A DNA stretch of 20,720 nucleotides from Silene noctiflora (taxonomy: Eukaryota; Streptophyta; Magnoliopsida; Caryophyllales; Caryophyllaceae): assembly GCA_009801015.1 (NCBI GenBank), contig VHZZ01003463.1:1-20720 (forward strand), written 5' to 3'. A model generated the notes under the pieces. It worked only from the letters and a program-made list of their open reading frames with translations, made no database searches and had not been told where the DNA came from. Of the stretch, positions 1-9,511 are shown in pieces. A program made the position numbers and the translations under genes. Within the stretch, counting starts at the first letter, position 1. The number at the start of each line of letters is the position of its first letter.

Positions 1-276
1 GTTTGTAACTGCGGTGATCCATCCGGGGAATGGGGAGCAGATTGAACAGGTATAGCTTTGATGCGCGTGGAATGGAGGGGCAATGACCACGTTAGAAGTC
101 TTCCGCTGTGTTGAGTCATGTTGTTTCTTTTGATAAACGATGTAATCACTAAATCATGTAATTAAAGTTGTTTCGTTATTGTCTTATGATTCTCACCGTC
201 TCGGGAAACCGAGACTGTGACAGTCCCGTACCCGAGGAGGCCCTGGCCAGGCGCCTTGGAGTGTGGGGGTGTTACA
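1..276 (-). mobile_element. LTR retrotransposon LTR, partial
   Basis: Read on the minus strand, the sequence starts with TGTAACACCCCCACACTCC at 276 and runs to the window edge. TGTAACACCC followed by a GC-rich block with CTCGGTTTCCCGAG is a start I associate with LTRs of plant Ty3/gypsy elements (chromovirus-like, from memory). The block is clearly more GC-rich than the AT-rich DNA that begins at 277, which supports a boundary there. The other LTR end, primer-binding site and coding region are outside the window, so it could be a 5' LTR, a 3' LTR or a solo LTR. Confidence 0.6.
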
Positions 277-987
277 GTCCAATCTATGTTGTTTGTTGTA
301 TTTCGATCCACTCATTGAATTTATTTTAGTTTACTTTAGTTTCATTAAGGTTAATTCAGCGAGAACTAAAACAATACTCTATAATTAGTAACACCGATTT
401 TTTTAATTGTGTACCATGAGTATATAAGAATCCATATGTAAAAAGATTTAACATAATTTCGCACTAAAAATATAAATGTAATTATATTTCAATATTCTAT
501 GTATGATCACATACGAGTTTTTTTTGGTGTGTCCTTGAAACATAAAATGAAAATGGATTTTCTATGTAGTATCACTCGGTTTTTAAAAACATCACTGTTA
601 TCCCTAAGATTATAATTTGTTCACAAAACAACCAAACAAATTTAATAAAAAAAATATATTTAAGATTGGTAGACGGAATTTATAATAATGTTTTGACAAC
701 TTATCACCAAAAAAATCAATAGAATGCGCATAAACTAAACATTTAAAAATGTCATATTAGAGCATGTTGAGTATTTTAAGAAATTTTCATTAAATTTAGT
801 GGCACAAGCGGTGTTTTCAAAAGCACTAAACCTTTGCAGAGATGGTCTCTCCCTAAGTTATTGAGATGACATTTTTGTCATACCTATTTATGTATTTTTC
901 GTACAACTTTTATCATTCATCATGGTTCAAAATGTCTCTTTCACTTAATACATGTTTAGATAATTATCATATATATTTTATTATATA
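277..987. other. AT-rich intergenic stretch, no gene seen
   Basis: No long open frame, RNA gene or clear terminal repeat was found. The sequence is strongly AT-rich with short poly-A and poly-T runs. It is most likely decayed transposon DNA. Confidence 0.5.
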
Positions 988-1710
988 CTAGTTTAGATCC
1001 CACGCAACGAATGCATGGTATTTATAGAGTTTTTATTTTTATATTACTTAATCATGCTAAATTACACCTCATTAATTTTTTTTATATTTCACGTCACTAT
1101 ATTTTGATATGAGGAAGGAAAATTGAACTGTAAAAGTATTCAAGAAAACTGAGTTAAATTGAACTGTAAAATAATAGCGGTATCTCATTAATTAATTGTT
1201 CATTTTTCTCGTTATTGTAATTTGTTTCAAGGAAAAAAAAAATAAAACTGGAAATTAATCCAAGATAATGGAGTAATGTGTTGAAATATATATATATTTT
1301 TTAAAAAGTGTTTTTTTATACCACAAAATTAATGATTTCAATTTATAAATTCTCTAAATTTTTTGTTGTCATGAAAGTAACCAAAACGTATTTATTGTTT
1401 TGTTTATACAGAGTATGAGTCAAGTCATTGTCAAATAATAACATCAATAAAAGATTTAATATTTTATAGTTTTATATTATTTATATTTTAATTGAAATAT
1501 TATAATTTAGTGTTTAGTGAAAATTATATAATTTGATGAAAAGATTAATTTGAATGAAAAGAATTATATAATGAAATACGTTATAATTATTAATTTCCTT
1601 ATTTAGTGAATACAATTAAATTATAAATAACTTCCTTATTTAAAAAGATGCTTTTTGGAGGATAAATTTGTGAGTTCACCTATTCTTTTAGTAAATAGAG
1701 CGATAGAGGA
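988..1710 (-). mobile_element. Non-autonomous Helitron, decayed
   Basis: On the minus strand the 3' end is CTAG (988-991), preceded by an imperfect hairpin (CCATGCA/TGCGTGG, about 1003-1017), and the next host base is T. The 5' end at 1710 reads TCCTCTATCGC and then TACTAAAAGAAT, and it is preceded by host A. TC at the 5' end, hairpin plus CTRR at the 3' end, and insertion between A and T are the Helitron hallmarks. The 5' end is similar to that of the Helitron at 7289-7622. No coding sequence is visible. The hairpin has mismatches, so this is an old copy. Confidence 0.6.
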
Positions 1711-2797
1711 TTGTAACTATATTATTAGTATCTCATTTTATTAGTAGTCACTTTGGATCCGTCATATCAAACTATTTTTTTCTTGGGATATTCTATGGCG
1801 TAGCCTCGAGTTTTTTGGTTTTATATGTTGTATCTTACATTTTTATATTCTACATTATAGCCTTAAATTTCTTACTTGTTTCTCTATTATGACCTCCGTT
1901 AACTTTATCACTATCAATAATTCGTATTTTAACATTTATTCTGACTCATTAATGTCATATCACCATTCTATGTGAAAAGCATTAGAAATCACTTTTAATA
2001 AGTACAAGTTACTATTAAAAACCTCGATTATGATTCAGGAAATAATAGTGGAGATTTGATGAATTTTTAATTAGATTTGTATACTATTTAGTGGGTTAAT
2101 TGATAATTCGACGAATTAATAAATAAATGAGTAGGCTATTGAGTATTTGGAATGTTAAATAAACGATTTAATAGATCAACTAGTGTAGATCTCAGTGCAT
2201 GGTTTATTTAAGAGGGGACATGTAACTTATCAAAAACATTAAAAGAATATCATATTTATATGTTGAACGCTAAAACATATTATTAGCAATATATAAAATA
2301 AGATGAAAAGAGAGAAGTAGACACTATTTATTCACATAGCCTATCGATTCTTTTAATTAAACAGAGTTTTAGGCTCAAAACACTATTTACATAAAATAGT
2401 TACGATTTTTATTTTTGTATTTTTCCATTTTTCAAAGTTTGATTCATATTTAGAATTTGTACATTTATTATTTATTTATTAAGATGTTTTTCTATCAACA
2501 AAACTTATTTAAAGTATATATTTTGATCTTGATTTACATAGGTTATCACGTGTCAAAGTAAAATAAGTTAAGGGTGTCATGCCACCAATATTATTTGTGT
2601 CTGTGTTTGTTTTTTTTTTTTTTTTTTTTTGGATTTTTTCTGAAATTAAAAAAATTAATGTTAGCCTATAAGGTTATCACATGTATAAATTTTCTTTTGT
2701 TTCCTTATTAAAATGGAGAAAATTGTAATAATCTAAATTCATTTGTTTCCTTATTAAGGTATGGGTGGTTTTGGAGGGAAAACTTTGGATAGACATA
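1711..2797. other. AT-rich intergenic stretch with a decayed TIR arm and a poly-T run
   Basis: No gene is visible. From 1785 to about 1925 the sequence starts GGGATATTCTATGG and resembles the left arm of the fold-back element at 5727-5957, including a similar TTATCACTA stretch further in. A pure poly-T run lies at about 2609-2631. The rest is low-complexity AT-rich DNA. Confidence 0.45.
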
Positions 2798-4770
2798 GGA
2801 GGCGTTTGGTTAAAGAAAGGAAATGGGTAAGGAAATCAGAAAGGGTAAGAGGAGGAAAGGAATAAGATTACCCAAGATTTAACAAGTTTGGTAACCTAGT
2901 GAGAGGGAATGATGGCCATTTACCCACTCTCCTACCATTAATACTCACCACCACAAGCAACCACTATCCACTTCGAAATGGCTGCATCTACCGGCGTCTC
3001 CCTGCCCCACAGCCGCTACCCCACCGTGGCACCCCACCTGGCACTCCCGCCCCACCTGCCGTCGTCACCCCACCCTAACCTAACACCATAACCATCACTT
3101 TTACCATAAAAAAAACCCTATCCTACCTTCGAAATCCCCTTCCCCATCCCCAAAAACACTACAGTTTCAAAGATGTAAAGTGGTTCAATGGGGTACCGTG
3201 GGTGATACCGGCAACCAGAGACGATTTAACAGTTCCGGCGCCTTATTAAGGGAGAGCCGAGTGGTTATGTAGTGGAAACGAGTGATCTGACTAGACTGGT
3301 ATTGTTCTTAGGTTGGATTGGGTTGTTCTGGAGACTCGTCGACGGCCACGATGCCAGTGGTAGACTCGCCGACGTCGGTGGTAGACTTGCTCACCGACAA
3401 TGTGTGCAGCAGGTGGTTCAACAAGGTGGGTGTGGGTGATAATGGTGAGGAGGTTGGGGGTGACAAGGATGATGGGGGAAAGGGTACGGGGATACCCTAG
3501 GGGTGGGGGGAATGAATGTAGTACTATAAGAATTCTGATTTCGGGCGAGTAAACATGACAATTGTCTAGCCCAAATGCCAAATTGACGACTGAGATAAAT
3601 TTTCGGGTAACTGATATCGGTCGCCAAATTGTCGACTACACAATTTCGTACACTAATTGATATTGGCGATTGAAAGTAAGGTCGGGCGACCGAAATTCCA
3701 GTCGCCAATTTCACCCAACAAATCCCACCTCCCCAAATAATTACTTTTACACAGACAAATACTCACTCCTTTTCTTCACTTTTTTTTTTTTTTTTTTTTT
3801 TTACTTTAACATTTCTTCATCCTTTATCAAAATCTTATCAAATCCACAAAAATCCCAATTTCGTCTGGTTTAATTGTTCTTCTTTTATCAAATCTCAAGT
3901 TTAATTGTTCTTCTTGTTTAATATTCATCATAATCTCACCCTTTCCCATTTAATTAAAGGTGTTGGTTTATCTACTTTATAAATTTAATTTTTCAAATAT
4001 TAATTTCAAAGTATTTTGGTGGACGACAAGCTGACGGCGTGAGACATGGTGACGCGGTGAGATACGACAGAGGAAGGGAAAGAGGCGAGAAAGAAAGGGA
4101 TGTAATTAGGTTTTTCGTGTTATTCGACGGTTGTGATGATGGTAATTTGGTCTTTTTCATGTTATTCGATTCAAAATTGTTGTTAATGTCGATAGTATTG
4201 GTAGTTTTATGTTAAATTTGATTGTAATGTAATCTAAATTTTGTAAATTTTACATAGAAATTAGCAGATTTGAAGGTTTTTTTAGTCACCAGAATATTTA
4301 TTGATGTCATATTGACACGGCTTGTTTCCAAGGTTAATTGTAATGGTTTGTTTCGAATGTTAATTGTAATGGTTTATTTGAAGGTTAATCGTAATATAAT
4401 GTAAATTTAGTATAAAAATTACCAGATCCGTGACTTTTTTATTTTATTTTTTTAATGCCAAAATGGTGATTGGAAAAAGTATTTAGAGACTGTTTTCAGT
4501 TGCCAAATTGGCGACTACCTTTAACTTCAGTCGTCAATTCCGTCGCCCGAAATCTATTTGGCGACTAAAGCCTGCGACTGGGTACTGACGACCATTTTCA
4601 GTCGTCAATTTTACTTTGGCGACTGAAATCGCCATATTTAGTCGCCCGAATCTTGTATTCTTATAGTGTAGATAGATTTGGGGGAAGGAGAGGGGTAAGG
4701 GAATGATTAAAAGGTCCAAACAAACAATAACAAGGGGAATAAAGGCATTTGATTCTATTTCCCTTTCTTT
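2798..4770. mobile_element. PIF/Harbinger-like element, split by a CACTA insertion
   Basis: The left end GGAGGCGTTTGGTT at 2798 matches the left end GGGGGCGTTTGGTT of the element at 4774. The sequence before the CACTA insertion (GGATACCCT, then a G-run and GGAATGA) matches the same stretch of the sister element near 5520-5555. After the CACTA, the tail (TCCAAACAAACA, then TTTCCCTTTCTTTT) matches the sister's right end, but the last 25 or so bases are missing where the sister begins. The GC-rich interior (about 2940-3500) holds no frame I can assign to a protein. Confidence 0.5.
3522..4668. mobile_element. CACTA (En/Spm) transposon, non-autonomous
   Basis: The right end is a perfect CACTA terminus (reverse complement CACTATAAGAAT), and the left end reads TACTATAAGAAT, so the first C has become T. 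The outer 11 bases of the terminal repeats then agree, and both continue to TCGGGCGA. The 3-bp target duplication TAG flanks it at 3519-3521 and 4669-4671. Many copies of GTCGCCAA and its complement TTGGCGAC crowd both ends, as expected for CACTA subterminal repeats. At 1,147 bp with no long frame it cannot encode a transposase. A poly-T run lies at about 3780-3802. Confidence 0.85.
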
Positions 4771-4773
4771 TCA

Positions 4774-5677
4774 GGGGGCGTTTGGTTCGGGAAAGGGAAA
4801 GGGAATGAATTAAGAACGGGTTATAAGGGGAATGGAATCAGATTCCCTTAGATGATTATAGTTGTTTGGTATGAATCAATAATAAAAGGATAGTACTATA
4901 TTAAACCTCCTATTCATTACTAAAACCACTGCCATCACCATGGTTCATGAAAACCCACTCCCACTCTACTGTCATCGGCCACCAGACGACCTGCTACGTC
5001 GCCGCCGGCGTTCTCCTCCGCCCAGACCACCGTCGCCACATGATACTTCCATCTCTCCTTCACGTTTACAACTCGTCGGAGAAACACATGGCTATATCAC
5101 CGTCGATTATTTGTATTGCATGTTCTCTCTTTGTTCAATGCTTGAAGTTCGGTTCTTGTTAGTTCCTTTGTATTTCATCAAAATCAGATTTGATTTGATG
5201 ATTGAAATTGTTGATGATTGGAATTTAATTGACTGATTGATTAAATTTCAACCGAATTTGTTGGTATTATGGGGTGGCAAATGCGGAGTGTTTTGTAAGG
5301 GTGTTGGAGTGGTGGCTTTAGGGGTGGTAAAAGAAGGTATGACTGGGCGACTCCGGCGATGTCGCAAGGAGGGTGACATCGACGCTGGAGGGGATGGACG
5401 TTCCGCCAGGTGGTGGTGGTGTTATGGCAGCAGGGGTGTTGGATGGTAGTGGTGTGGTGTGGTGTGTGATAGACGAGCTAGTAGTGATAGTGATGTGTTG
5501 GTTAGTAAGGAATGGAAGTGGGATACCCTTGGGGGTTGGGGGGAATGAGTGTAAAGGAGTACGGGAGTAGATGAGGGAATCACATTCTCTTTGTTTGGAT
5601 CAAACAAACACATTCAAAGGGAATCGTTAGCTTTTATTCCCTTTCCCTTTCTTTTAAACCTCAAACCAAATCCCCCC
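4774..5677. mobile_element. PIF/Harbinger-like MITE-type element, intact copy
   Basis: The left end GGGGGCGTTTGGTTCGGG and the right end (reverse complement GGGGGGATTTGGTTTGAGG) form an imperfect terminal inverted repeat, and both continue into AAAGGGAAAGGGAAT. The flanking trinucleotides TCA (4771-4773) and TTA (5678-5680) fit a TTA target duplication with one change. The GGGGCGTTTGGTT-like terminus and 3-bp duplication suggest PIF/Harbinger, as inference. The GC-rich interior has overlapping short frames in several phases (for example from 4940) with proline- and arginine-rich translations that look like non-coding composition. Confidence 0.55.
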
Positions 5678-5726
5678 TTAGTATGTTGGGGATTAAGATA
5701 CTAACACATCAAATACAATAAATATA

Positions 5727-6280
5727 AGGGATATTCTACATGGTACCCCTCAATTTTTCGACTTTCTACATGGTACCCCTACACTTTTTAAAACATACAT
5801 GGTACCCCTAATTGTTGTCATTATCACTAAATGTACCCCAAAACTTTATTTTCCATCAATTGAACTTTGTTTTAAGCGTTAAGTGATGAGTTAGACGTGT
5901 AACCAAGCTTGTCATTTATTATCCCATGACATAAGGACTCTATTAGGCTTAATATCCGTCTCGATCCTAATATTTATTGATATATATGGGCTACAAAAAT
6001 TTTGACAGAAAATTTATTGATTCCCTGCCAAATTATCACGTTCAAAGATGGATATTGAGCGTAATATAGTCCTTATGTCATGGGATGATAAATGACAAGC
6101 TTGGTTACACGTCCAAGTAATCACTTAATGCCTAAAACTGAGTTTAATTGACGGAAAATAAAGTTTANGGGTACACTTAGTGATAATGACAACAATTAGG
6201 GGTACCATGTATGTTTTTAAAAGTGTAAAGGTACCATGTAGAAAGTCGAAAAATTGAGGGGTACCATATAGAATATCCCT
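5727..6280. mobile_element. Fold-back transposon with 231-bp inverted arms
   Basis: Left arm 5727-5957 and right arm 6050-6280 are imperfect inverted repeats of equal length around a 92-bp spacer. The ends read AGGGATATTCTACATGGTAC and, on the opposite strand, AGGGATATTCTATATGGTAC. The arms contain repeated TACATGGTACCCC motifs. The 7-bp sequence AAATATA flanks both ends (5720-5726 and 6281-6287), a likely target duplication. There is no coding capacity. The superfamily is uncertain; the structure fits a long-TIR MITE. Confidence 0.75.
6168..6168. other. Ambiguous base (N)
   Basis: A single N lies in the right arm of the fold-back element. The matching position in the left arm predicts G on this strand, but the arms are not identical. 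It probably reflects a base-calling problem in a strong inverted repeat. Confidence 0.9.
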
Positions 6281-6287
6281 AAATATA

Positions 6288-6400
6288 ATCATGGTATAGA
6301 CCAATGTATAAAGTTCAAGGGCACACCATAAAATTTCAAAAATGTAGGGGTACACCTTAGAAAACCGAAAAACTTGAGGGTACACGGTAAAATATCCCTT
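6288..6400. repeat. Solitary arm of a related fold-back family
   Basis: The sequence ends GGGTACACGGTAAAATATCCC (about 6379-6399) and contains GGGGTACACCTTAG and CGAAAAACTTGAGGG. Each of these parallels a segment of the right arm of the adjacent fold-back element. It looks like the right end of a diverged relative whose left half is missing here. Confidence 0.5.
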
Positions 6401-6734
6401 TTTTTCTTTATTTTTCAGTCTCAGCTAGGGGTGTTAACGAGCCGAGCCGAACTCGAGCTTGGCCTTGCTCGGCTTGTGCTCAAGATTATAGGAGCGGACC
6501 CAGGATTTAATGTATGGGGTACCAAAATAAAAATTAGTCTGTATATGCGTGTAATGAGACTTAAACCTGAGGCAATTGGTGGAAAACCAAAGCCTTTACC
6601 ATTAAACTACAAGATGTTTATTATACATTTACTGGAATAATATTTACTTATCCACTATTCAGCAATAATTGGGGTAGCAAAATTCTGTCTTCTAAACCGA
6701 TTTTTTATGTTTGTGGTAGCGGCCGTGATAGGTC

Positions 6735-8736
6735 TGTCGCACACCTAGCAAACATAATTACCCTAGACTTGGCAACAAATTAATGTAGTAAGTAAGGGTC
6801 GAACCACAGAGAAATAGATGTTGCTTTACGGAATGCTATGATTATATTTTTATCAAGATCGGGTTATATTCTTGTTTTGAGTGGGTGAAATGCAATGTAA
6901 ATAAAAATGTAAAGTAAAAAAAATGATTAAATAACAAATATGATTAAAAGAGTCTAGGGGTGTCGGGTCACACGTGTATGGTAAAATGATTCATATTAAA
7001 TTAGAAGTGCATAACAAAGATAAATGTCTAGGCCTATAGACAACCACCTCTCGATATTATTTTCGGCCTTAGATCAGGTTCTAAAGAACTATCGCTATGG
7101 TTAGATCGATCTACTACAACATGCTTAGTCTAATACAAATCTGTGTCTCTCGACTTATAGAATGTATTAACTCATTTAACCAAAGTTTGTGATCAATAAA
7201 TTAAGATTAACAATACAAAACAAACATGTGTAGAAACATTTAAGCAATATTATAACATTCTAATCTAACATGATAAAATGATTACTAACTAGTGTAGTAC
7301 CCGTGCAAATGCACGGTATTTTAGATACAGATATTAGAGAATTTGATAATTAATTAAACTAATGCAGTTTACCTCCGTTTTGAAAAGAGTAGAAAATTTG
7401 CATATATAATTCCAAGGACATATTTTATTAGCCTTATTAATGTAAAAGTTAAATAATAATTGATGTTATAAAATTAATTAGGAGATAAATATAGTTTAAT
7501 AGTAAATATAGATAGTGAACACTAATTAATTACGAAATAAATATTGTCCATAGAATATCACTTAGGCGGGAAATTTAAGCGGGGGAATTTAGAGATGTGT
7601 TAATCTTTTAGTATATAGGGGATGCATGGCTTCCCTAATTCTTAGACAAAGGAAAATTACTCACTCATGTTTAAAGTAAAATTAACTAAGAATGAAATAA
7701 ACATATGCATAATAAAAATGTGAAGACTAAAAACATGAAAATGAAAATGAAAATAAAGATAAATTAGTCTAGATAACATAAATAAGAAAAGAAGCTAATA
7801 AAGAAAATGCTAAATGAAAATATAAGTGGAAATGCAAATACTAAAATGTAAATGACTAAATGATAACATAAGATTAATATAAAAGAAATATAAATAACTA
7901 AAGACGAATATAAATGGCAAAGTAAAATAACAAGAGAAATAACAATGCAAGAATTAGAATAGAATGATTACCGAAATGATGATTGTAACTTAATAATGAA
8001 GAACAAATGTAAACCAAAGTAACTTGTATTGAAATAAGAACTAAAAGATTAAGTGTGATTACAAATGTAACTAATTCTAATTTCTGAAACTAAGAGTAAA
8101 CTAAGAGAAAGAATGCTTAAGAATATGATAGAATAGAATGGAATAACTTAGAATGTAAAAGAATTGTTTAGAAGTCGGGTTAGCCTTCCTTATATAGTAA
8201 TTTGTAAACTAAAACGTAAGGAATCCAAGGCACCTAGGGCAAGGCATCCTCGATCGGGGTCGCATGTTTTCTGATTTCCGGACTTCATTGCTCGAGTTAA
8301 TGCACAAAGAATCCTATGTTTAGCCTTAAACCATCTTTAATCGTCCGTCTTAATGCATTTTTGTGGAATCCTTTGTGGAATCCTAAGCATGCAACTCCAC
8401 TTAATCATATGGACTTCATTTCTCATTTGTTTACATTTGCCATTTGGTGGAGGATTTGCATTTTGGGCCATTCACTTCCACATTTCATCAACAATCCATT
8501 TTGCTTTGCTTTGCTTGCATGATCCATCTTAGCTTCAACCTAGCCTCGTGAACTCGATACTTGCATTTTTGACGGGAAATAGCTACTAAAAGCTATATTT
8601 CCTACAAAACATACTAAACACAAGCAATATATCTAGAACACGGGTTTAGCTCAATAAAACACTAAAAATAGTGCAAATAAACATGTAAAACCGAGCTAAA
8701 ATAGGGGGTAAAATCATATAAATATTAGACACATCA
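6735..8736 (-). mobile_element. LTR-like sequence, possible solo LTR, interrupted by a Helitron
   Basis: On the minus strand the block begins TGATGTGTCTAATATT and ends GGTGTGCGACA, giving the TG...CA ends of an LTR. The phrase TCTCTGTGGTTCGACCC near its end is one I recall from repeated LTR-type sequences in plants. About 1.67 kb remains after removing the Helitron at 7289-7622. I could not find a matching 5-bp target duplication: the flanks are AGGTC and GACCG. Boundaries and class are therefore tentative. The A-rich stretch at 7640-8160 has no coding potential. Confidence 0.4.
7289..7622 (-). mobile_element. Non-autonomous Helitron, 334 bp
   Basis: On the minus strand it starts TCCCCTATATACTAAAAG at 7622 after host A. 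It ends with a perfect hairpin CCGTGCATTTGCACGG followed 9 bases later by CTAG at 7289, with host T next. Every Helitron hallmark is present: 5' TC, 3' hairpin plus CTRR, insertion between A and T, and no target duplication. It has no coding frame and lies within LTR-like sequence, so it is younger than that. Confidence 0.8.
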
Positions 8737-9232
8737 GACCGCCATCCCTTGCTACCAGGTAGGTCCATCCTTGCTCAAGAACCAAAACTCGAGCTCGAGC
8801 TGATCTCGAGCTTACCCGAGCTTGAAAAAATGTGCTCGTTATAAAGCTTTTGAGCTTTAACTGGAGCTCGAGTCAAACTCGACGCAAATCGAGCCTTTAT
8901 AAAATTGTTTATTTATTTTTATTTTTTTCTTTCGATATTTTCTATAACAAGGGTCGAAGGTTATATGTAAAAATATTTGGCAAATTAGCGAGACATTTGA
9001 TATGTGTGATACTAAAATATACTCATGGTAAAATATTTTTATAAAATATGAGCAATATCTTATGTAATCATACAAGTTTGAGCTGCTCGCGAGCTTTTCG
9101 AGTCAAGCCAGCCTTTGCTCGGCTTGACTCGTTAAGCTCTTGAGCTGAGCCCGAGCCCCAGTCGAGCTTTGACCGAGCCAATCTTGAGTAGCTTGCGAGC
9201 TTTTTCGTCTCATTAGCAGCCCTAATCTCAAC

Positions 9233-9511
9233 TGTCAAATAAGCCACATAAACCATACCATATCGGGTGGGGAGATTTGAAACCGAGACTTATTGTCCAT
9301 TATAATCCATATTCCATAGTACTCCCTTACCAAACTATGAAAGCCACAATTGAACATTCGGACCCAAACGGCCAAACCCAACCCTGCGCCATATTCCTAA
9401 TTCCTCTTTCTTCTTCACAGCCGCTTAAACCTTCCTCTGCAAAAAAACCCTTCTTAAACCCTAGCTTCCTCTACCAAAAATCCCCAATTCTCAATCTCAA
9501 TCAACACGAAA
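9233..9511 (+). promoter_or_regulatory. RRP9-like gene promoter and 5' leader
   Basis: The region lies between the hAT-like element and the start codon. It is the only non-transposon DNA directly upstream of the gene. No strong TATA box is evident; TATAAT occurs at about 9301. A pyrimidine-rich patch (CCTCTTTCTTCTTC, about 9402-9416), typical near plant transcription starts, precedes a leader rich in C and A. The transcription start cannot be placed from sequence alone. Confidence 0.5.
9456..9463 (+). promoter_or_regulatory. Telo-box (AAACCCTA)
   Basis: AAACCCTA lies 49 bases upstream of the start codon. Telo-boxes are enriched just upstream of or within the leaders of plant genes for ribosomal proteins and ribosome biogenesis, and bind TRB-type Myb factors. 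The location and the gene's role agree. A related AAAAAACCC precedes it at 9443. Confidence 0.6.

Larger units (their letters stand above)
6486..8771. mobile_element. Composite insertion with 9-bp target duplication
   Basis: TGCTCAAGA occurs at 6477-6485 and again at 8772-8780, exactly where the hAT-like element is interrupted, so everything between arrived as an insertion. A 9-bp duplication points to a Mutator-like element. The ends AGGAGCGGACCCAGG and, on the other strand, AGGATGGACCTACCTGG are weakly similar, which would be a decayed terminal repeat. The inside is mostly LTR-like sequence plus a Helitron, so it is itself composite. No intact coding frame was seen. Confidence 0.5.
6426..9224. 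mobile_element. hAT-like element split by nested insertions
   Basis: The left end TAGGGGTGTTAACGAG and the right end (reverse complement TAGGGCTGCTAATGAG) match at 13 of 16 positions. The flanking 8-mers GTCTCAGC (6418-6425) and ATCTCAAC (9225-9232) differ by two transitions, giving an aged 8-bp duplication typical of hAT. The element itself is only about 500 bp (6426-6485 plus 8781-9224). It is made of degenerate GAGCTCGAGC-type repeats and has no transposase. The rest is inserted DNA. The right end lies about 290 bp upstream of the RRP9-like start codon. Confidence 0.65.

Noticed and set aside
2609-2631. Long poly-T run as a possible retroposon tail
   Set aside because: No A/B boxes, reverse-transcriptase frame or target duplication flank it, so a retroposon cannot be supported.
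3291-3714. Open frames of 60-98 codons on both strands near 3300-3700
   Set aside because: They cross the CACTA insertion boundary at 3522 or consist of Pro/Gly/Val-rich composition; no protein family is suggested.
5237-5613. Overlapping short open frames on both strands in the GC-rich interior of the PIF/Harbinger-like element
   Set aside because: They overlap in several phases, lack recognisable motifs and reflect GC-rich, low-complexity composition inside a transposon.
8316-8522. 68-codon plus-strand frame
   Set aside because: It lies inside LTR-like sequence and shows no domain or motif; the composition fits non-coding DNA.
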